This document shows positions 45,873-56,001 of a DNA stretch of 64,000 nucleotides, one piece after another. Both the position numbers and the translations under genes were made by a program. The stretch's first letter is position 1; each line of letters starts with the position of its first letter. Origin of the DNA: Echinometra lucunter (Eukaryota; Echinodermata; Echinoidea; Camarodonta; Echinometridae); the NCBI GenBank assembly GCA_029962745.1, contig CM057154.1, positions 20,340,857 to 20,404,856 on the forward strand, given 5' to 3'. Under the pieces are notes generated by a model. The model was not told the origin of the DNA. It saw only the letters and a list, made by a program, of their open reading frames with translations, and did not search any database.

Positions 45873-46085
45873 TGAGGACTTTACATGTACACCCCTAGAA
45901 ATTACTCTTAAAGTTTTGTGAAAGTACATAGTGGATGAAACCCCAAAATGATGGAAGGCATGTCGGTACGACCTGTGACCCTTCAGCAGAGCATCAACAC
46001 TAAGAGATAATAGTAAGGACTGAAATGCAAACCTAAAAGTTACTCTAAGCTTTGTCAAACTACATCACGGTGGGTGAATCCTTTA
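45831..46085 (+). repeat. Tandem duplication of the TEKT1 3' coding end
   Basis: The last coding stretch (GCATCAACATTAAGAGATAT at 45849) recurs 142 bp downstream as GCATCAACACTAAGAGATAA at 45991, and similarity continues for roughly 110 bp into the UTR. The second unit is noncoding because the frame already stops at 45872. Confidence 0.75.
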
Positions 46086-46922
46086 CATGTTCAAAAGGAA
46101 TTACTTGTGCGTAGACATTGAAGAAGAATATAATTCATGAAGTCTCATCTCGAGGTATCCATGTGAATCATTTCCATCCTTTATCAATTTGTAATGAAAT
46201 TGGTTATTATTTACTTGAAAGAGCATTGAAAGATCTTTGGACACAAAACCAACCCAGAAAGGGAAATTGCTTGTATGAAGAGGGTGGATAGACACTAAAA
46301 ACAACAAAAACTCAATTTGCTTGAAGATTTACATGTTTTTATTTAAATCCTTCTGATGTTGATGGACGATCATCGTTCATTTTCATCTACATGTAATGAG
46401 CATTGGCTTTGGAGAGCTAACCAGTGACCATATTCATGCTTTAAAACGAAAAATGCAAGTTCTATTCTTATCCCCGCTGTTAATGTTCATGTATTAGAGT
46501 AGATGAAGAACTCAACAGGCAATTGAACAAGAAGTGAAATTTGTATTCATTCTTTGTAAGGTTAAGAAAATATTTCTGTCCGTCCCTAGATACATTGAAG
46601 GATGGAATCTAATGGTAGTTTCTCGAAATGACAAGTTGTAAATAGTTTTTGTAGAGAAAAATCATGGAAATGAATTATCCTTTTATACCTTTGTTTCTTT
46701 TCTTCCTCATAATGCCTGTGGAGTTCTGTTTATCTGTTTGAAAAGAAGGAGGCTAATATGAAAAATTGTTACAGAAATTAAATATTCAAGTACCAGATTC
46801 TTTTCTTTATATTTGCACCTTAATTAAATTTATTTTTCTCCCCTTATCTTTGTGACCAAATGTATTCTTATTATTGTATGTGAATGTTTGTGAATTTGTA
46901 CATAAATCTGAAAATAATACTA

Positions 46923-46928
46923 AATAAA
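46923..46928 (+). terminator. Polyadenylation signal, TEKT1
   Basis: AATAAA about 1.05 kb after the TEKT1 stop, followed within 40 bases by a GT/T-rich stretch. It is the best-placed signal seen; the cleavage site was not determined. Confidence 0.5.
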
Positions 46929-46949
46929 CTTATTTGAAATTGACCCTGG

Positions 46950-47620
46950 CAAATGTCAATGTGTAGTATTTTCTTCGGTACTAGTTGTAATGTAGATGTA
47001 TCCTTACAAAGCACTATGTGAATGTAACATAAATTCTAGGCAAATTATCTCCTAGGAAATGACCCTTTGACAATTACCTTCTCGGTCTAAAACTACTTAC
47101 GGGGTAATTTTCTGTGGAACTGTAGTGTAGTGGGTGATTGTGTGAATTTCAGGAGGCAGTTGTCTGCTTATGATTATGAGCACATATGAAAAGGTTAGAA
47201 AAGTCTGATTACATTCACACAAAAAAGATGCTCTGAGCTCTTAAGAGTACTGAATAGTTCATGATTATCTTTAATACTTCAAAGAAAGATCATAACATAC
47301 ATTTATTCATAAAATATTTCCATGAATCACCAAGTATTATAATAATTGTAGAAAAAGACTTTTCCATCTGAATATATTATATAGTCTGATGAGAGCCAGA
47401 AGGGTGGTATGATCTCATACCAGTAGAGATGTACTCATAGCCCATTTACACCGCGGCCCTTTTGGGGGGGGGGGGGCTCCTAGAGTGCCCCAAATAAATT
47501 TATACTGCCATTCGTGCAACCACCCAAGTTGCATGGAGTTGTCAAACAAGCAAGTTGCAAGCGTAACTGGTGTGCATACAACTTTATGATGTCAGTTATG
47601 TCATTGCTTATTAACAACCT

Positions 47621-47651
<31 letters not shown>

Positions 47652-50255
47652 TTAAAAAAAATGCATGTACATCATCAAATTCAGATTGGCCTAAAGCATG
47701 GCAACCAGTTATCTACTGCAGTTGAAGCATTCATTTAGACTGGGAGTTGGGGTATTATATACCTTAACATAGAGTTAATGCCTTTCCGATTCTCAGATGA
47801 CTTGTTACCTTAGAACCAGTTATACTGATCTTACATAATGGTTAAAATAATGGCACATTTTACATGCACATAGTTACATAATCAGACAGAACAAAGAACA
47901 ACAAAGGACATGCTGTTGTTTTCTTTAAAAGTTTGTCCATACATACTATCATTTGTATAAAAAATACTGAAAAAGATTCTTCATGTATAATTGAAAATAA
48001 AAAAAGGTGTAGTCTAATCCATTCACATTCACAATTAAGCTGCACATAGAATACAAAAGGCTTAAATTCCTGATATTCATGTTCTAACTACTATCAGATC
48101 TAGATTTCGTCCCTTTGAAGCATAGCGACATCAACTGTTGTTGCACTTGGTATGCAACAACAGGTCTTTGTCTTTTATCTTGCTGACAACGAAATTCACA
48201 TTCCCATAAGCTCAATACATGGAACATCCCAGTTCCAACAAATAATGCATGATATGAAGTAAAAAAATGAACAAAGTATAAACAGACCCTAGATGTCCCA
48301 ATCAAAAATAAACATGAACCCCTGATCCTTCACAATGTTCAAATTATAATTTCACAATGTACCAGGAATGATAAAATTAAAAACTTAAAAAACTTATAAA
48401 TATATCATAAAAGTGTAAAAAAGTGAATATTCCCAAATAGCATATAAAGCACCAAATACAAAATCGAAAAGGGAAATTATAAATGTATTACAATACTTCT
48501 TTACTTTGAAATAACCACAAAATAATGATGCATAAGTATGAACCCCTTCCCCTAAGAAAAATAACTACAGATTAAAAAAAAAAAACTTGTCTCAAATCTA
48601 ATTTGAGAGGAATACTTTCAATCAGATACAATGCCTGTAAATCACTTGAAAATTTAAAAATTGGGCAAGACAGTAAGCATGTCTAAATATGGAAAAAAAA
48701 AAAAAAATCAAAAGGGATCAATTTCAATTATCTGTTGAGAACCAGAGCGGCAGTGGTTCTTCAACCCATAGCAACACAGAGTTTTCTGTTGGGCTGAATT
48801 AATCAGCTTTCACTCTTCAAATTTGCAATACTTATTATTTTCCATTCCTACATAATTTGAAATAAAAAAATGTATATAAAATGAACTAATGTGAAAAAAA
48901 AAGTTTTAATATTCAACACCACCACCAACAAAAATTTCCTTAAAAATGCCAGTTTGCACATGAACATACTAATTATATATTTTACACTGCATTGCCAATT
49001 TAGAGAGCTTAATGATCAGTTAAAATCAAATCACTTTCACTCTTAACTGGTAAAACATACAGATTTGGAAATACATGTAGGATCAGATTCTCTGTGATTT
49101 CAGCTATTTTATCTCACATATAATGTGTTATTTCCAGCATCTTGGATCAAAAGATAATCCAAAAGTGTTACTACGAGACACTGTAATGCTATGGGATAGA
49201 ATGATTAGATTGAATGCCCCTCTAGTTCGACACAAAGCAGGGCCGGGGGGGGGGGGGGGGGGGGGGTCAACTTTATGGAAGAATTGATGTGTGAGTATAA
49301 ATAATTTCACCAAAATTTTGAAACATTTGTCATACCAGCAGATCTTTTAATTTCTCAAGATCCAGACATAACCTTGGAAGCACAATAAAGCATTCAGAAC
49401 ACTGGATCACTGGCTGATTACTGATAATGACTAAGATGCACATGATTTGAACAATAGAACAATACAGACTGGGATCTGTTTCAAAGTGGTACACCAGTAA
49501 CATAAACACAATCAGAATATGGACAGTAGACTGGATACAACATCAAATGACAATTAAAGTCCTAGACTGTGTCAACTGAGGGTCATTTTGGGGTTGGTGG
49601 GTAGACCCACTTGATAGGAGAGTGTGGAGAACAGTGTGGATGGGTTATCAGAATGCAACCACATTCAGACATACTTCGGCCTCTTTGATGTACACCGTTC
49701 TCAAACTTTCTTCTCATAATGCATTATCCAGTTTCAACCACTACCAATAATGCACATTACCATATTCCTGTAACTTTCCATACAAAAATTATGAATTCTG
49801 TTATTTTTCATAAGGATATCTTTTGTAAATGTTTTTGTTATGTTCAGAGTTTTGCTTTTGTTTTTCAATAAAAACAAAAACTTTAGGAATTCCATACACA
49901 CTGATTTTTTGCATCGGGAAAGGGAATTCTCCTGATTTTCAAGATACCTGCTGACGTGTAAGAACATGACTATCATCATGAACTACTCTCTTATAAACCA
50001 TCACCAACCACTAATTCTGACAAGGAAATTTGGGATTGTATAGCACATATTCAGTGACAATTGCTCCATGGCCATTTTCAACACTAAATAAATTCTTAAC
50101 TATCCCGAACCCAACTTTACACCCTAACCCTAAACCTAAACCTAACCTAAAACCTGATCACAACCCCTAGCCTAACCTTTCACCTTTGACCAAATAAATT
50201 CTGGAAGAAATGTCACCCTTGGAAGATGTAAAGACTAGTTTATTTCCTGTTTGTG
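46950..50255. other. Convergent intergenic region, TEKT1/RMND1
   Basis: No gene was recognised. It contains decayed MITE sequence (about 47391-47802, with ends related to GAGAGCCAGAAGG, and 48764-49020), poly(G) and poly(C) runs at 47465-47476, 47621-47643 and 49245-49266, and a CCTAA-rich patch at 50115-50180. RMND1 transcripts may end here; a minus-strand AATAAA lies just after its stop (50239-50244). Confidence 0.5.
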
Positions 50256-50713
50256 TTATCGTGCTGGAATCTCCCTTTTTTCTCTTTCTGCCTTATATTC
50301 TCTGATATAGTGGATGATTTCAAATATGACCTGGAAAGAGAATATGATAAAATAGGACAGAATTAACTTAGTAATACAGAATAATTTTATGAAACATAAA
50401 TTGTTATTCCAATCATCATGGCATCGCATCAATACCAATGCTAGTACCAATAACATTAAACATCATCCAAGTCGATCATCAACTTCAAAATCATCACCAT
50501 GAACTACACCTTCCTCCTCTTCCTCCTCTTCCTCCTCCTCATCAGTTCATCCCCTCATCTTGTCATCATAATCATCATCCCATTTATCTTTTCATCACCC
50601 TCACTGTCATCATCATTATCATAATCATCATTATCCTCATCATCATCATCACCATCATCCTCATTATCACAATTCTTCTCATCCTTCTCATTACTACCAC
50701 CACCACCACCATC

Positions 50714-50751
<38 letters not shown>

Positions 50752-50984
50752 GTTTCCTTACCTCAGCCATGATAACTATAATCATCCATTCTAATTGATG
50801 TGTGCGCCTATCCTCTAGATGGGATCCTCATTCACACCACTGTTATCCAAATCATAATCGTAATCGTAATCATCATTACCTATACCACAGTCACCATCAT
50901 CATCACCATCAATATCTTCCTCATCATCATCCTTCTCACGATCATCATTCTTCTCATTCTCCTCCTCATAATTATCACCATCAC

Positions 50985-51019
<35 letters not shown>

Positions 51020-54000
51020 CATTTCCTTACCTCAACCATGATAAGAACTATTATCATCCATTCTAATCGATGTGAGTGCCTATCCTCCAGATGGGATCTC
51101 ATTAAATCTACCAGTTCTGTGCAGTGATTCAACTTCTCATTCATAACCTGGGACAAATAAAACAGAAGATCATTAAATGTCTGGAACTTCAACTCTGAAC
51201 TGGTTACACAAATCTTGCTTTGAAAATCAGAAGAAATGCTGAATTTCTAACAAGTTGAGCACAATTTAATTTTGGTATAACACACATTTTCCATAGACCC
51301 CAGCCTGAGTTAGCTTATGCATAGTATTCAACAGGTTAAAAGGGGACACATGCACTGACAGCTGCTAAAGTTTATTTCAAAAGACATGCAATTCAAAGTT
51401 TCACCCTTTTCTTGATCTTTGAAAAAATACAATGAATGTGTACATCTATAATGTTAAGAGCAATATGTTTTTACTTCTCTGAGCCAGTATCATTTCTTTA
51501 CTCTTTTTACACACCTTAGAATTACCAATTTGTATGCACAAACAGTGAATTTGAACTTTTCAGTGTTTTTCTTGCATCGAGTGCAACACACTAATATGGA
51601 CTGCCCCAGGGTTCCAAACTAACTTTTTTTTTCACAGGGAGTCTATATCAAGATATCAAGGTCTGTATTCATGGGGCACTGTTAAAATTGCAAAGTTTGG
51701 ATGTCTAGGGTTAAAATCTGAGACACGTGCGCAAAGAATCTGTAAGTGTCACACCCTAGATTTTCCAATGTGCAAAAGGCCCTCAAAATCACGACAGTTG
51801 TAAAGGAGTACCGGTACTGTAAATGCAGAAATATTTGCGGTACATTAATTTTCACGGATTTCGTGCTATTCTCGGCAAGCGTGAATTCTAGAACTCGCAA
51901 AAACATTGGCACAATTTCATATGCATTGAAATATCGAATCAAATCTTGCACTTTTGTGAGCGAGTAATTGCGCAGCACGAATTTAAGAACCGACAAATGC
52001 GTTCTCGGGTCGCTCAGCACGAAAATTTAATCACGCGAAAATAACAGCGTTTACAGTAATCCTTTGTTGACTCACATTTGTTCGTCTTGAGACGCTCAGA
52101 AATTGACACATCTTGTTGTAGATGAGTTCAAGCTCCTCCCTGTCCCAGTAGAAGTCCGGCGAGATGAGGAGGTCTGAGGAGAGGTTGATGCGGTGGCGAA
52201 GACCGAAGAGTTCGCCGGTCTTCTTCATCACTTCTTCCCGAGACAGTTTCACTCCCTTGCCTAGCTTCATGTTCTGGGGAGATGAGTGGAGGGGGAAAGG
52301 CATGAAGAGGTAAAATTTTACAAAGAATCTCAACATCGAAGAGACCAGACTTGAAGAAAACTGGGCTGCATTTCTCCAAATCATTATAAGTCTAAATTCA
52401 TGGACATCCATTGAGACGTGTGTTAATTCTTCTACACACGTTTCAATGGGATGTCCAAGAAGTTAGACTGGCTCCCAGATTATTTATTTGATCTTAGACC
52501 AGCAAGAATCATGAAAAAACAAAACAAAAACAAATATTTCCAGGGAAGGGGAGGGGGCAATTCTATGACCATCATACACACTACCTAGTCACTAGTGTGC
52601 TACATGTATCTTTAACCCATGGACTATTGAATTCTAACATGCCCATGGGCCTAACACATGGATCACCAGGCTCCAGTAGCTGATGGGTTAACATTCCGGA
52701 AAAAAAACAAAACCCTGCCAGCCCTTCAACATAGGGATGGGCAAGTAAGATGAAGGGAGGGACATGAAAGATGAAGCAAGAAGAGGGTGAAATAACACTG
52801 AAGAAAAGGTGCAGACAGGTTTCAGCACTTACATTTTTCTGGGGTTGCAGAACAACATTTTGTTAAACTGTGAGCAATGGACCCCTCTTTTCACTGAGAA
52901 ACATGGGATGTAGAGTGAAATTTTGAGTACAGAACCTCTGTTAATGTTGAGCTCTGGCTAAAATTGGAGCTATTAAAAAAAAAAATATCACTCAGTGTGC
53001 TAGTCAGAAAGGCATTAGAACAAGAATTATTATAGACAACAGTTTGGCTTATTATCTGTTGAGGACCAGAAGGATGTTATTATATACTTTTACATAGAGT
53101 TAATGCTTCTCTGGCTCTCACCAGACAATATCAAGAAACTTACCTTCTGCAGGAAAGACATCAATAAGCAAAAAAAAAAAAAATCAAATATCAACAAAAA
53201 ATACAATAAATTAAAATCTTACATCAGGAATGTTTTCGATGGACGACACAAACTGATCCAGAGAGTATTCCCATATAGCCAGCTTTACTGTAGCAAGGAA
53301 TGAAAGGAGAAAATGATTACCGGTTATTGCGCCACTATCAAACTTGTATCAACTGCACCATTATTTACTCAACTACACCTCCAACTAATATCATAATAAT
53401 TTCAGTGCTGGAGAGTCCTGCACCAAGTAAGCATCATATATTAAGACAAGTGGGTCATTTTGAAAAAAAATGCAGAACTCTTGCAAAGCTTGAAAGGAAA
53501 TTGATGAAAACATTTTCAGAAAAGGATAGGTCGATGAAATGCTGGAACAGGTTAGGACAGCATTTGAAAAGAATGCAACATTTTAAAAATGATCTACAAC
53601 ATGTGTGTAGACCTGCATAACAGGCAAAGTTATAGAGAACTCTCCAAAAATTAAGAAATACAACTTTTATGTGATCAATGATAACTTGGACTATCACAGG
53701 AGCGGGGTTACCTGATAAGGCCATGGCATTGGAGAATGCAAATTTCTCCAGGGCTGTCTCATTTGTTGGCCGTGAGCTATCCAGGAGTATGTTACCCTTG
53801 ACTAAGCTGGTGGGTTGACTAACAAGAGTAGAAGAGAGGAAATACACAGAGAGTTAACCCATTCGTGACAGGAATTATTTAAAGTCTAATTTGATCAGCT
53901 TTTATTCTTCAAATTGGCAACACCAACATTTTTATTTTATTGCTACATTTTTTCTTATAAAACATAATGTATCTGAAATTAATATAAATTGACAGAAATT

Positions 54001-55961
54001 ATAATGAGAAGTCAAAAAGTTGCCAATTTACAGGGGATAACAGTGATTTTAAACTTTCTATCACATTGCCAATTTAAGGATTTTAATGCTTATTTTCCTT
54101 TAAATAATCTTCAGCATCAAACAACGAATATAGACGTGACCAAAATGGGCACAGTTTGCCTAGAATTTTTTGCTCTTTCTGCTCATGTATTTGGTATGAT
54201 TTTTAGGGCTTTGCATCAAAAGATATTAGGCCAAACCACAAAATGTGGACCTCTGTCACGAATGGGTTAATACAGAGAAATTGTAGCTATCATCTGATTA
54301 CTGTTTTAGTGGAGGCGCTGTGGATCAGTGGCAGAGCAGTGGTCTTGTAACCGGGAGTACCCAAGTTCGAAACCAAGTGGATGCGCCAGTGCCTTTTGGT
54401 AAGGTATTTATCCGCCTTACCAAGTCCTTTGGAGGGGACTTAGCTGTCGGTCCCCTGGTTGCTTACTAAAAAGCATGCACGTGCTTTCTTAGCAGTCAGG
54501 TAAAATAACCAACCATTTAACCATTTAAGTCCATTATAATTTATCCAACTACTTGCAAACTTTAAACTTGTGTCTCCTTTTATGCAACTGTAACCACCCT
54601 TCCAAACACTGTTGACCAAAATCATGGATATGAAAATATGGTAAGGACATAAGATTTTTTACATCCAGCCTACTTACAACTCCTCATCTGCCCAAGTTGA
54701 TGCTTGTGTAAGTGTCAATCTACATACTGGTAACCAATTTACCTCAAGGGCAGTGCCAGCCATACAATAAGCTAATATCCATGAGTCTAAAATAGTTTGT
54801 GAGCTGGAGCAAAGTCCTATTGGAATACTTCTTACAAAAAGGAAATTTGGAAAGGAAACAATTTTCTGTTTTGCATGACTGTACACATCTGCCCAACACA
54901 TTAACCTGTTGACTACTGAATTCTCAAATTCCCATAGACTTGATACAGGGAACAACTGGTTCCACAAGTCAAGGGGTTAAAATATTATTTGAGAACTGAG
55001 AAAAAAATGTAGAATAAACTTGTTTTATGACTCTATGCAAAACACAGGCAGTTCATATTGTATGTATGAGCAGAAGAATGAAATATAGCTTTTCATGTTT
55101 TTCATAACACTAAGAATGAAATATAGCTTTTCATGTTTTTCATAACACTAATGGCCCTTGATCTTATTGTTTTACAGTACAAATGGTATCAGATTGAACA
55201 AAAAACATACCATTACATATCACATTACATGCAGACATGGCTGCAAGTACATTTGACTAGAATGATTCAAATTTCCAAAGTCCAAGAAGAGACATAACAT
55301 CATATACCGTCCTCACTTACTCATGATAGCCAAAGTTCATCTGTTCATTCTCCCAGTTGACAAGAGCTATCTCATAGGGCTGGTGCTGATGTCGACCCAC
55401 AATCCTCATCACTTGCTTGATCTGTAAATTGGCAAAACATTAATACATGAAGAGTCTGATTATGTAAGATAACTTGCAAATTTATGGTCTTTAAAAAACC
55501 CTTGAAATGGAAATCATATGTGTCAAGAGGTGGAGTGATATAGAGTCTAAAATTATCATCACTGTTTCATGCCTGAATGATATAGGGCCTATATGTCTTT
55601 GGTACTGACAAAATTCTCCTATCAAAAAGAATGTGATTGTAGCGTGAACACAGTTTCCAAAGACCCAAGCCCAAGTTATCTTAGGCTTAGAATTAAGTGG
55701 TTCATGTCCCATTCACCTCTGGGTCAGGAACATTCCAGAAGACTACCGACCCCTCTCTGAAGAAGAACATCTCACCAGGTTCGTCTACTTCCTGGCCCTT
55801 GTAGAATTCATCTGATAGCTGAACATGGAGGATGTCATGTGCATCTATAACAGAGAAAAGGGTTAAAGGTCAATTAATCACTTGAATGGTAAAAAGGGGA
55901 CAATAAGAATATATTTTTCATGATTCATTTGCATTACTCTTTTCTCAGCATTGGCGTAAAT

Positions 55962-56001
<40 letters not shown>

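Noticed and set aside
50438..51192. Ile/His/Asp-rich open frames near RMND1 exon 8
   Set aside because: They read the (TCA)n repeat; only 51031-51147 is coding, as RMND1 exon 8.
54309..54380. Possible functional tRNA-Thr gene
   Set aside because: The acceptor stem does not pair and the sequence continues into a repeated SINE body, so it is a SINE head.
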